A stretch of DNA of 64,000 nucleotides, from contig OY759268.1 of assembly GCA_963662155.1 (NCBI GenBank), forward strand, positions 1,737,501 through 1,801,500, written 5' to 3'. A program made the translations under genes and the position numbers. Source of the stretch: Lamellibrachia columna. Lineage: Eukaryota > Annelida > Polychaeta > Sabellida > Siboglinidae. The number at the start of each line of letters is the position of its first letter. Position 1 is the first letter of the stretch. This document shows positions 37,310 through 48,047 of the stretch, piece after piece. The notes beneath the pieces were generated by a model. It was not told the DNA's origin, did no database searches, and worked only from the letters and a program-made list of their open reading frames with translations.

Positions 37310-37555
37310 TTGCGATATTTGGTCGAGCTGCCTGAATCGATGACTGTTTATACCCCGGGCAGCTGCTCTGTCGTTACAGAAATAAATGTTCGACGTTGAT
37401 TACAACCGGAGTTGTCTAGCAGCTTGATGGTGTCTGCTGTGGTGGCTTTGTCCGAAGACACGTCGCCTTCGGTGAGTGTCTCGCGTACATCCGGGACACT
37501 CATCTTGAACCACGGCATAGGTTCGTGCTCTACCACTTGGTGGATGTGCGATACA
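37310..37555 (-). pseudogene. Polinton DNA polymerase B fragment, motif B side
   Basis: The minus strand reads IHQVVEHEPMPWFK, then SDKATTADTIKLLDNSG, and further weakly similar sequence. It corresponds to the segment of the intact polymerase around 52645-52800 that holds polymerase motif B (KLLGNSGYG). The Tyr-Gly of the motif is lost. Together with 38086-38430 it is one polymerase relic split by a minisatellite. Confidence 0.87.
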
Positions 37556-38085
37556 ATTAAAATAGGAGGCAACCAGGGTACGGTGGGAAGTTGTTAAAAT
37601 AGGAGGCAACGAGGGTACGGTGGGAAGTTGTTAAAATAGGAGGCAACGAGGGTACGGTGGGAAGTTGTTAAAATAGGAGGCAACGAGGGTACGGTGGGAA
37701 GTTGTTAAAATAGGAGGCAACGAGGGTACGGTGGGAAGTTGTTAAAATAGGAGGCAACGAGGGTACGGTGGGAAGTTGTTAAAATAGGAGGCAACGAGGG
37801 TACGGTGGGAAGTTGTTAAAATGGGAGGCAAGCAGGGTACGGTGGGAAGTTGTTAACATAGGAGGCAACCAGGGTACGGTCGGAAGTTGTTAACATAGGA
37901 GGCAACCAGGGTACGGTGGGAAGTTGTTAAAATGGGAGGCAACCAGGGTACGGTGGGAAGTTGTTAAAATAGGAGGCAACCAGGGTACGGTGGGAAGTTG
38001 TTAAAATAGAAGGCAACCAGGGTACGGTGGGAAGTTGTTAAAATGGGAGGCAACCAGGGTACGGTGGGAAGTTGTTAAAATACCG
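37556..38085 (-). repeat. 37-bp minisatellite inside a polymerase B relic
   Basis: About 14 units TTAAAATAGGAGGCAACGAG plus GGTACGGTGGGAAGTTG. On the minus strand the unit reads HRTLVASYFN in one frame, close to RRMLVGSYYG at the collinear place of the intact polymerase (about 52549-52578). The array thus appears to have grown from that codon block. The 37-bp period destroys the frame. Confidence 0.8.
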
Positions 38086-38430
38086 GGATCTTCTGTCAAC
38101 GCACGAATAAGATCACCGATATCGGAACGAGTTATGGCGGTGTTTTGAATACCGGTTGCATTTCGTCAAAATAGTCTTTCAAATGGGCCTGAACCGTAAC
38201 GTCGCATTCTACCAAACAAGCGACCCTTTTAAGTGGCGGCCAACATGTCATCTTGGGTCGTTTCCCTTTTGAAAAAAACGATAAGTATATTTTGATCTTA
38301 GAAATTCTTTCACTTCTGAATTTACTTTTATTGTCTTCCACTGACATTCCCACATTTTGACAACGTTAGTGGCAAAAGTACTCCGTGTTCGATCTTGTTT
38401 CTCCACGTTTGTTTTCAGATACATCAAATA
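38086..38430 (-). pseudogene. Polinton DNA polymerase B fragment, upstream part
   Basis: The minus strand carries NVVKMWECQW, then VECDVTVQAHLKDYFDEMQP followed by VFK, and after a frame change TRSDIGDLIRALTED. These align with VELWECEW, IECDISVPEELRDHFAEMQP and VREDLGPFMRRYAEE of the intact polymerase. A short deletion removes the middle. Orientation is opposite to the capsid and protease relic on its left, so this locus is either two elements or one rearranged element. Confidence 0.88.
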
Positions 38431-39210
38431 CATCAGGTTTGTACAGTATCTGTGTCTTATTGTGTATTAATAATTTGTTTAAATCTTAAGCACATCGTCA
38501 GTGGAATGTCGCCAACCGGACTGGATTTCACGAAGTTCCCCAATAGCAATGGATTTCACGAAGTGTGTCATTTCCACTTCCTTTGTTCTAGTAAATATTG
38601 TATTTAACCATTCAATACTACAGCACTGATCTGCTGTGACCACTGAATACTGCATTCTCAATGAATATGCAAGAAAATCGATTGCATCACATCAATTCAA
38701 GATTTCAGCAACAAAAATGCATTTTATGAATAGGAATATTATATAAATATATCCTGAAAGTATGATAATCAGCGAGTAAAACGAAACAGATCATTTTACA
38801 ATTCGTCGTCATGGTAACCAGCAATTCAAGATGGCCGCCTGGATTTCAACATTTTTGCTGTTGCTGCACCCAGTTGTATACCAATGTACACATTTAATGT
38901 AAACTACTCATGTTCATCATGCTACAGAAGTGTGCTATGATAAAAAATACAATATCAGTAACATTTTGGGGAGTATAAGAAAGCGAAAAACAAGTTATTT
39001 ATCTGTATTTTAAACATATATGACAAAAGTGTTTATTCGTATTTTTGCTAACATCCATCGCTCCTGGACCGATTCCAATCAAACTTTGCATGTTGACGGA
39101 TTCACAGACACATTTTCCTTCTTACAAAAATCAAACTACGCATCATACAGCATTGATAATGCAGTGGGAAATCAAGATAACCAAATTCAAAGAATTCATG
39201 GCATCTGATA
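38431..39210. other. AT-rich intergenic, no gene seen
   Basis: No coding content or repeat recognised before the 46-bp array begins. Confidence 0.5.
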
Positions 39211-42200
39211 CTAACAAGAGACTATGTACCAGCAGGGGAGACTTACGCATTCCGATCTATGGAGAGACTATGTACCAGCAGGGGAGACTTACGCACTCTG
39301 ATCTATGGAGAGACTATGTACCAGCAGGAGAGACTTACACACACCGATCTATGGAGAGACTATGTACCAAAAGGGGAGACTTACACACTCCGATCTATGG
39401 AGAGACTTTGTACCAGCAGGGGAGACTTACGCACTCTGATCTATGGAGAGACTATTTACCAGCAGGGGAGACTTACACACACCGATCTATGGAGAGACTA
39501 TGTACCAGCAGGAGAGACTTACACACTCCGATCTATGGAGAGACTATGTACCAGCAGGGGAGACTTACACACTCCGATCTATGGAGAGACTATGTACCAG
39601 CAGGGGAGACTTACACACTCCGATCTATGGAGAGACTATGTACCAGCAGGGGAGACTTACGCACTCTGATCTATGGAGAGACTATGTACCAGCAGGGAAG
39701 ACTTACACACTCCGATCTATGGAAAGACTATGTACCAGAAGGGGAGACTTACGCACTCCGATCTATGGAGAGACTATGTACCAGCAGGGAAGACTTACAC
39801 ACTCCGATCTATGGAAAGACTATGTACCAGCAGGGGAGACTTACGCACTCCGATCTATGGAGAGACTATGTACCAGCAGGAGAGACTTACACACACCGAT
39901 CTATGGAGAGACTATGTACCAGCAGGGGAGACTTACACACTCCGATCTATGGAGAGACTATGTACCAGCAGGGGAGACTTACGCACTCCGATCTATGGAG
40001 ATACTATGTACCAGCAGGGGAGACTTACACACTCTGATCTATGGAGAGACTATGTACCAGCAGGGGAGACTTACACACTCCGATCTATGGAGAGACTAAG
40101 TACCAGCAGGGGAGACACTCCGATCTATGGAGAGACTATGTACCAGCAGGGGAGACTTACACACTCCGATCTATGGAGAGGCTATGTACCAGCACGGGCG
40201 ACTTACACACTCCGATCTATGGAGAGACTATGTACCAGCAGGGAAGACTTACACACACACCGATCTATGGAGAGACTATGTACCAGCAGGGGAGACTTAC
40301 ACACTCCGATCTATGGAGAGACTATGTACCAGCAGGGGCGACTTACACACTCCGATCTATGGAGAGACTATGTACCAGCAGGGGAGACTTACGCACTCCG
40401 ATCTATGGAGAGACTATGTACCAAAAGGGGAGACTTACACACTCCGATCTATGGAGAGACTTTGTACCAGCAGGGGAGACTTACGCACTCTGATCTATGG
40501 AGAGACTATGTACCAGCAGGGGAGACTTACACACACCGATCTATGGAGAGACTATGTACCAGCAGGAGAGACTTACACACTCCGATCTATGGAGAGACTA
40601 TGTACCAGCAGGGGCGACTTACACACTCCGATCTATGGAGAGACTATGTACCAGCAGGGGAGACTTACGCACTCCGATCTATGGAGAGACTATGTACCAG
40701 CAGGGGAGACTTACACACTCCGATCTATGGAGAGACTATGTACCAGCAGGGGAGACTTACGCACTCCGATCTATGGAGAGACTATGTACCAGCAGGGGAG
40801 ACTTACACACTCCGATCTATAGAGAGACTATGTACCAGCAGGGGAGACTTACACACACTCCGATCTATGGAGAGACTATGTACCAGCAGGGGAGACTTAC
40901 GCACTCTGATCTATGGAGAGACTATGTACCAGCAGGGGAGACTTACACACACCGATCTATGGAGAGACTATGTACCAGCAGGAGAGACTTACACACTCCG
41001 ATCTATGGAGAGACTATGTACCAGCAGGGGCGACTTACACACTCCGATCTATGGAGAGACTATGTACCAGCAGGGGAGACTTACGCACTCCGATCTATGG
41101 AGAGACTATGTACCAGCAGGGGAGACTTACACACTCCGATCTATGGAGAGACTATGTACCAGCAGGGGAGACTTACGCACTCCGATCTATGGAGAGACTA
41201 TGTACCAGCAGGGGAGACTTACACACTCCGATCTATAGAGAGACTATGTACCAGCAGGGGAGACTTACACACACTCCGATCTATGGAGAGACTATGTACC
41301 AGCAGGGGAGACTTACACACACCGATCTATGGAGAGACTATGTACCAAAAGGGGAGACTTACACACTCCGATCTATGGAGAGACTTTGTACCAGCAGGGG
41401 AGACTTACGCACTCTGATCTATGGAGAGACTATGTACCAGCAGGGGAGACTTACACACACCGATCTATGGAGAGACTATGTACCAGCAGGAGAGACTTAC
41501 ACACTCCGATCTATGGAGAGACTATGTACCAGCAGGGGAGACTTACACACTCCGATCTATGGAGAGACTATGTACCAGCAGGGGAGACTTACACACTCCG
41601 ATCTATGGAGAGACTATGTACCAGCAGGGGAGACTTACGCACTCTGATCTATGGAGAGACTATGTACCAGCAGGAAAGACTTACACACTCCGATCTATGG
41701 AGAGAGACCATGTACCAGCAGGGGAGACTTACGCACTCCGATCTATGGAGAGACTATGTACCAGCAGGAGAGACTTACACACACCGATCTATGGAGAGAC
41801 TATGTACCAGCAGGGGAGACTTACACACTCCGATCTATGGAGAGACTATGTACCAGCAGGGGAGACTTACGCACTCCGATCTATGGAGATACTATGTACC
41901 AGCAGGGGAGACTTACACACTCTGATCTATGGAGAGACTATGTACCAGCAGGGGAGACTTACACACTCCGATCTATGGAGAGACTAAGTACCAGCAGGGG
42001 AGACACTCCGATCTATGGAGAGACTATGTACCAGCAGGGGAGACTTACACACTCCGATCTATGGAGAGACTATGTACCAGCAGGGGCGACTTACACACTC
42101 CGATCTATGGAGAGACTATGTACCAGCAGGGAAGACTTACACACACACCGATCTATGGAGAGACTATGTACCAGCAGGGGAGACTTACACACTCCGATCT

Positions 42201-42525
42201 ATGGAGAGACTATGTACCAGCAGGGGCGACTTACACACTCCGATCTATGGAGAGACTATGTACCAGCAGGGGAGACTTACGCACTCCGATCTATGGAGAG
42301 ACTATGTACCAGCAGGGGAGATTACACACTCCGATCTATGGAGATACTATGTACCAGCAGGGGAGACTTACGCACTCCGATCTATGGAGAGACTATGTAC
42401 CAGCAGGGGAGACTTACACACTCCGATCTATAGAGAGACTATGTACCAGCAGGGGAGACTTACACACACCGATCTATGGAGAGACTATGTACCAGCAGGG
42501 AAGACTTACGCACTCCGATCTATTT
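39211..42525. repeat. 46-bp minisatellite, about 72 copies, with higher-order duplications
   Basis: The unit is TCTATGGAGAGACTATGTAC plus CAGCAGGGGAGACTTACACACTCCGA in two parts. Variant units recur at long range: the rare ACTAAGTACCAGCAGG variant is at about 40096 and again about 41984, some 1,888 bp (41 units) apart, and other blocks repeat at about 416 bp. Many overlapping open frames of 100-520 codons are artefacts of a unit lacking stops in its three plus-strand frames. Confidence 0.95.
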
Positions 42526-43135
42526 CGCTCCAATGAGCTGTGTGGAGGTTGTAGTTGGAAGCGAGAATATGAAACAAGCGCCACAAACCGCGCACCGAAC
42601 TACAGCACAAGACGCCTGGGAACTGTCCTGGCCCAGAGATAACTTCTCGTGGTCCATGTTCAATGTCCCCATCACTGTCACGACACATGACGGGAGTCTG
42701 TATGTATTTATTCATTACGGTTTTAGGACGTCTATATATGTACCTGTGTACGCTACAATAAATAAATAAATGTGCGCAAGTGATTTGTGTAACGATGACA
42801 TCCACCAAGCCGGGGCATTGGGACGTACGGACACATGTGTGAGTACGTTACAATAAATAAATGTACATGTGACTTCTTGCATGTGGAAACAAGGAGCCCT
42901 GGTGTAACGATGACATCCACCAAGCCGGGGCATTGGGACGTACGGACACATGTGTGAGTACGTTACAATAAATAAATGTACATGTGACTTCTTGCATGTG
43001 GAAACAAGGAGCCCTGGTGTAACGATGACATCCACCAAGCCGGGGCATTGGGACGTACTGACACATGTGTGAGTACGTTACAATAAATAAATGTACATGT
43101 GACTTCTTGCATGTGGAAACAAGGACATTGGGACG
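42526..43135. repeat. Dispersed family C, copy 2, with 115-bp units
   Basis: TTCGCTCCAATGAGCTGTGT then TTGGAAGCGAG matches copy 1 at 11330-11370. Three units with AACGATGACATCCACCAAGC follow at 115-bp spacing (about 42792, 42907, 43022). Confidence 0.9.
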
Positions 43136-43206
43136 TACAAACGAGAAGAGGGGAACAAACCTCGACGTCCATCGGCATAATTGTGTACAACACCGAACAT
43201 AGGTGA

Positions 43207-43470
43207 ACACTATGATCACCCGAGCTAAGCTCAACATGAGTCTATGTTGTCATCACTCCAGCTAAGCTCAACATAAGTCTGTGTTGTCATCACCCGAGCT
43301 ATGCTCAACATGAGTCTGTGTTGTCATCACCCGAGCTAAGCTCAACATAAGTCTATGTTGTCATCACTCGAGCTAAGCTCAACATGAGTCTGTGTTGTCA
43401 GCAATCGAGCTGAGCTCAACATGAGTCTGTGTTGTCATCACTCGAGCTAAGCCCAACATGAGTCTGTGTG
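43207..43470. repeat. 37-bp minisatellite, about 7 copies, abutting the Polinton
   Basis: Units contain GAGCTAAGCTCAACATGAGT and CTGTGTTGTCATCAC. The last unit is cut after AGTCTGTGT and followed one base later by the left terminal repeat of the Polinton. Confidence 0.93.
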
Positions 43471-43600
43471 AGTAGTACCTTATAGCTTTTCAATCCTCAC
43501 TTTTATCACAACTTCATCCGGTTGCGCGCGCAGCCGGATGTACATAGCGCCATCTAGCGATTGACGCGCTGCACACGTGCACGCGTGCGTGCACGCAGCC
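43471..43600 (+). repeat. Polinton left terminal inverted repeat
   Basis: The first about 95 bp match the reverse complement of the right end with very few differences and then decay in a CACGCGTGCG-rich stretch. It contains a 24-bp near-palindrome at 43516-43539 with GCGCGC at its centre. The right end has one extra AGT at its tip. Confidence 0.9.
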
Positions 43601-44626
<1,026 letters not shown>

Positions 44627-45500
44627 TCAGTATGGTGCAAAGCGCACGCAAAGCGGCTTGCCGCGACGACCTCGACGACGCCAAATTTGTAATGGCGGTC
44701 GCTGAATCGGAGCCGGGGCGGTGGCGTCGTCGTTGTCGTCGTCGTCGTCGGTCACCCAACCCTCTTGTTCCAGCACTTTCGGATCGCCCTCGACCAGCCA
44801 AAGCTCCTCATCCATCACTTTATTGTAGCATTCGGTGCTCTTATAGGCAAACTTTAGTGTGAGTTCCTTCATGACAGCCGGCCAGAGAGATCGCGCATGC
44901 ATTAGTTGGATAATTCCCGCCAACGAGGATGGTCGCAGCAGCCATGTCCGCTCCAGCTCCTTCTTTTTTTCCAGCATTTCTTTGCAGTACTTCTTGATGG
45001 CGCGTTGGAGACTCACTTCCTTCAACTCTCTCATTACGGCACACCATCGGTGACAGTGAGCGCTGCGAGAAAACAAAAAAAAAGATATATAGTCGAATAA
45101 AACAACACATCATTATAGACTAAAAAAATAAACTTACTGAAGACAGAACTCTGCAACTCCTCTCTTAAAGTTTTGCAACGACAAAGTATTGAATACAAGA
45201 AAAAACAACATATCATTATAGACTAGAAATAAACTCACCGAAGATCGGTCTGCGTATCGAATCTCTTAAAGTTTTGCAACGACAAAGTATTGAATACAAG
45301 AAAAAAAAACATATCATTATAGACTAGAAATAAACTCACCGAAGATCGGTCTGTGCGTCGCATTTCTCTTGCAGTACACGACGCAAGATCTTTACGTCCG
45401 CCACGAAACATTTCATATATTGGTACGCTAGCGCCATAATACCGACGATCACGGATAGGATTGCTGCGACAGATCGAGGAATTAAAATGTATGACGGCAT
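44627..45500 (-). CDS. Spliced membrane-anchored protein of unknown function
   Basis: A two-exon minus-strand model. Exon 1 runs from an ATG at 45500 to 45340 and ends at a GTGAGT donor. Exon 2 starts at 45062 after a good acceptor (TTTGTTTTCTCGCAG) and ends at 44627. Phases match, giving about 198 residues. The N-terminus has a hydrophobic segment (about residues 10-28, AAILSVIVGIMALAY), probably a signal anchor. The middle is Lys/Glu-rich helical, and an Asp run (DDDDD) precedes a basic tail. A TATA-like sequence lies 35-45 bp upstream. About 100 bp around the exon 1 donor is duplicated inside the intron (45131-45340), producing candidate extra small exons. No family is recognised. It is divergently transcribed from the NADAR gene. 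Confidence 0.55.
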
Positions 45501-45533
45501 GTTGACGATGATGACGAGAACACGACGGGAGTG

Positions 45534-45544
45534 GTATATATAGG
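45534..45544. promoter_or_regulatory. TATA-like box of a divergent promoter
   Basis: GGTATATATAGG lies between the minus-strand gene (start 45500) and the NADAR gene (start 45681). It is nearly symmetrical and so could serve either strand. The distance fits the minus-strand gene best. Confidence 0.5.
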
Positions 45545-45680
45545 GGAAATATTGTTGACGAGAATGTGACGGGAGTTCTATCTATAGACCTGACAGATAA
45601 GACCGTCTGGCGAACGGACAAAAAATCGAGGTGACAGCACTCGTTTATGTAACGCAGTGAATGCGTGTTTTAACACAAGT

Positions 45681-46172
45681 ATGGATCGTCCAGTTCGTTT
45701 TAAAGGTTCTAATAATTATTTGTCCAATTTTTATGCGTGTAGAATACGCGTATGGGGTAGACAATTGTATACAGTCGAAAGCGCTTACCAGTGGAAGAAA
45801 TGCATGCACAACAACGATCGAGACACGGCGGAAAAGATGGCAGCAACACGCACGGGACTGCAGGCTAAACGTCTGAGCAAGAACATTCGTGAGAAGGCTC
45901 ATTTACGAGAGAGCTGGAACACGCAACGCCGTTCCGTGATGTATGCTCTAGTAGCTGTGAAATTTCGTGATCGATACTTACGGAAACGCCTGTTAAGCAC
46001 GGGAGAGAGACAATTGACGGAATGGGTGAGAAGTACAGAGGGTTTTTGGGGTGCTTTAACCTACGATGGTCGAAGGGGTCAGAATACGCTCGGGGAGTTA
46101 CTTATGCAACTAAGAAAGTTCATTCGAATTCACCAGCAGGTAAAAAATGGGTCTGATGTAACGCGGATGTGA
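45681..46172 (+). CDS. NADAR (YbiA-like) domain protein
   Basis: About 163 residues, essentially one domain. Family hallmarks in order are FKGSNNYLSNFY near the N-terminus, YTVESAYQWKK, an AKRLSK segment, WNTQRRSVMYALVAVKF, LLSTGERQLTEW, GFWG and NTLGELLMQLR. NADAR domains act on ADP-ribose-type substrates, and some members have been shown to remove ADP-ribose from guanine in nucleic acid. In a virus-like element this could counter host NAD or ADP-ribosylation defences, which is inference. I chose the ATG at 45681 because the frame upstream starts only with GTG and the domain begins six residues later. It lies just upstream of the SSB gene. The assignment to the family is firm; the substrate is unknown. 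Confidence 0.87.
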   Translation: MDRPVRFKGSNNYLSNFYACRIRVWGRQLYTVESAYQWKKCMHNNDRDTAEKMAATRTGLQAKRLSKNIREKAHLRESWNTQRRSVMYALVAVKFRDRYLRKRLLSTGERQLTEWVRSTEGFWGALTYDGRRGQNTLGELLMQLRKFIRIHQQVKNGSDVTRM

Positions 46173-46338
46173 GATTGCAACCAGGCATCGGGAAAACATC
46201 ACGCGACTTGCAACCCGATTCCAGCATCACGCGCTGTTTTGCAATAGCAAAAACACCAGAACCAGTCCGAACTCGTTTGTACTGGTGAAAGCATCACGCG
46301 TTGCGTCGCAATAGCGTTGTCAACAGCTGGTAAGGGCC

Positions 46339-46346
46339 TATATAAA
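46339..46346 (+). promoter_or_regulatory. TATA box upstream of the SSB gene
   Basis: TATATAAA lies 64 bp before the ATG at 46410, in the run GGGCCTATATAAACACAGC. Position and sequence are typical of the Polinton genes in this element. Confidence 0.7.
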
Positions 46347-46409
46347 CACAGCAGCAGCGCTAGCCCAGTTATCACAATTGTCTTCAAGCGATTCTACTCG
46401 ACTTCAAAG

Positions 46410-46871
46410 ATGACTGCCTCAAACCCGATCTGCGTCGATATGACTTTGACGAAGTTACAATGCGAGGTAAGCGGTGGTCGGTATGTGTTTGCGCAGCCTT
46501 TAACAGTAGTGACCCTCGGTGTTCAAAATAAATACGTGTTTTACAGGGCTTGCACTAAATGTCCCAAACGACTCACCAACCACGTCTGCACAGTGCACGG
46601 CTACCAGCGTGAGCACGTGAACAGATTCGCTCTGCGCGTACTGCTGTCAGACAGTATCGGGTGTGAGTGTTGGTGTACTTGTTTTGACGCAAATGCCGTC
46701 AAAATTCTAGGTTTCACAGCAAACGATTACGTGCTGATGGACATGGACGAACAACGTTACGAGTCGATGTCGACACTGCGAGGTAGTCAGGTCACGGTTG
46801 TCATCAGGAAGCGCGTGACCGGAGAGTATGTAAACTACATTGCGGAGGAGATTAATATCATAAATATGTAA
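46410..46871 (+). CDS. RPA70 C-terminal-like single-strand DNA-binding protein
   Basis: 153 residues. A zinc-ribbon pattern (YRACTKCPKRL, then NHVCTVHG) sits inside what looks like the OB-fold of the large RPA subunit's C-terminal domain. It is followed by FALRVLLSDSIGCECWCTCF, a KILGFTANDYVLM helix and a final VIRKRVTGEYVNYIAEEI strand region. RPA70-C binds single-stranded DNA and holds the trimer together. Here it would most simply protect displaced strands during protein-primed replication. The start is the first ATG after the TATA box. A strong donor (GAG|GTAAGC) after codon 19 means the rest of this ORF can also be spliced out as an intron (46468-46883). The domain assignment rests on motif spacing and should be tested by profile search. 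Confidence 0.65.
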   Translation: MTASNPICVDMTLTKLQCEVSGGRYVFAQPLTVVTLGVQNKYVFYRACTKCPKRLTNHVCTVHGYQREHVNRFALRVLLSDSIGCECWCTCFDANAVKILGFTANDYVLMDMDEQRYESMSTLRGSQVTVVIRKRVTGEYVNYIAEEINIINM

Positions 46872-46883
46872 CTTTGTTGACAG

Positions 46884-47375
46884 AACGAAGCTGCAACCAC
46901 TGTCGTCGATGCGCCCGCCACCGCTGTCGACGGAAACAAAAAGGTGAGAAAGTGGTTAGAGAATAATAGTTGTAACGATTTATTCTCAACAGACGACGAC
47001 GATAAGACGGAGGAGGGGGACAGATCCGTTGTAGTAAGCAGCGGTGGTAGCGGCGGCAGCGACGACAGCGATAGCTGTATGGAAATGGTGCGTCGAATAG
47101 ACGGAATAGCCAATCGCGCCGAAAGTATGTATAACGAACAACAATTTAACCTGACTGTAGAGAAAGCCGCTGCGGAATACGCGTGCGCTGAGATGGCTCG
47201 TATAGCGAATTTAGATTCAGAGAGCGATATGCCTTCAGACAGCACGATCTTGCATGTCGTGAGTTGGATGGGTATAGAAGTAATGTCAACGTGTAATAGT
47301 ATACAGTGGCGACACCGAGTGAAAGATAAGGTGAGAGAGCTTTTAATTGAACAATACGGTTCATATATGTACTAA
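46884..47375 (+). CDS. Alternative middle exon(s), acidic unknown protein
   Basis: The open stretch begins after TTGTTGACAG and reads NEAATTVVDAPATAV, then a Ser/Gly/Asp-rich acidic segment and a helical part with AAAEYACAEMARIANL. It contains two donors of the same type, AAG|GTGAGA, after 46941 and 47330, both in phase 0. If read through, it stops at 47373-47375, about 20 nt before the next acceptor. It could be joined behind the first 19 codons of the SSB gene, also in phase 0, or be used from an internal start. No domain recognised. Confidence 0.45.
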   Translation, partial: NEAATTVVDAPATAVDGNKKVRKWLENNSCNDLFSTDDDDKTEEGDRSVVVSSGGSGGSDDSDSCMEMVRRIDGIANRAESMYNEQQFNLTVEKAAAEYACAEMARIANLDSESDMPSDSTILHVVSWMGIEVMSTCNSIQWRHRVKDKVRELLIEQYGSYMY

Positions 47376-47394
47376 TCTTTTTTCTATTCAATAG

Positions 47395-48030
47395 AGTGGT
47401 TTGCAGCGCATCAAAGACGCGTACAAGAGGACGGCATCGAGCGACGACGACGAAACCGTCTTTGCAACACCGAAGTGGATTGCGCCGCTGACGAAGAGAT
47501 CGCGCATGCGAATGACGGCGTGCAAGTCGTGCGAGACGAGCGGTGACGCGGACAATATGGAGGCCTTCGCGAGACCGGCTGTGAAAGTGCCAGCAATCAC
47601 CCAACCCGGAGATAAAGGCCCGATCGATGACGTGAGTCCTATAGAGAACTTCGAGAGATCGACGACTTCATCACCTTCATCGCCACAGCCGGAGGGATGT
47701 CCTCTAACCCCACCGGAAGACGATGGTTCCGACTCGACGGATGACGAGATGCCGGTATTGTTCGTTCTACCAGACACCACCGTTATTGTGTCACCGCACG
47801 ATACCCCGGCTGTGTTTAAGCCACGTACGCCAAACGAGGACATGACGCAGGAGGTCTGCGATGTCATCCTCGAAGAGGTGATAGGTCGTAAGATCACGCT
47901 CGAACGTCAAAACAGTCGTTTGTCACTCGAGAGGGCAACTCACAACGTGTGCCAGGACGTAGCCGTCACTATAACATCGACGGATTGGCAGAAGGGAGTT
48001 CGCCGACACCTTCAGTTGGAATCGAAATGA
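47395..48030 (+). CDS. Last exon of the alternatively spliced unit; disordered acidic protein
   Basis: Opens in phase 0 after TTCTATTCAATAG at 47394 and runs about 211 codons to a TGA at 48028-48030. The product is rich in Ser, Pro, Asp and Glu (for example TTSSPSSPQPEGCP and PPEDDGSDSTDDE), with a possible basic segment (PLTKRSRMRM) near residue 30 that could be a nuclear signal. It has no ATG near its start, which supports use as a spliced exon. Such disordered acidic proteins near the early end of midsize DNA viruses often have regulatory roles, but here this is only inference. No LxCxE motif was found. Confidence 0.5.
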   Translation, partial: SGLQRIKDAYKRTASSDDDETVFATPKWIAPLTKRSRMRMTACKSCETSGDADNMEAFARPAVKVPAITQPGDKGPIDDVSPIENFERSTTSSPSSPQPEGCPLTPPEDDGSDSTDDEMPVLFVLPDTTVIVSPHDTPAVFKPRTPNEDMTQEVCDVILEEVIGRKITLERQNSRLSLERATHNVCQDVAVTITSTDWQKGVRRHLQLESK

Positions 48031-48047
48031 ACATTGAACACAACCGC

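Noticed and set aside
39211..42642. Large protein-coding genes in the 46-bp array
   Set aside because: Frames of up to 521 codons arise because the unit has no stop in any of the three plus-strand frames. The peptide resembles nothing known.
1..43470. A rule that array periods are multiples of three
   Set aside because: Periods of 74, 38, 17, 43, 28, 31, 32, 37 and 46 bp show no such bias, so open frames in the 27-, 57-, 63-, 75- and 111-bp arrays do not by themselves show coding selection.
47395..48030. LxCxE retinoblastoma-binding motif as in small DNA tumour viruses
   Set aside because: Cysteine-containing segments were checked in this protein and in the SSB N-terminus (LQCEV); none fits the motif.
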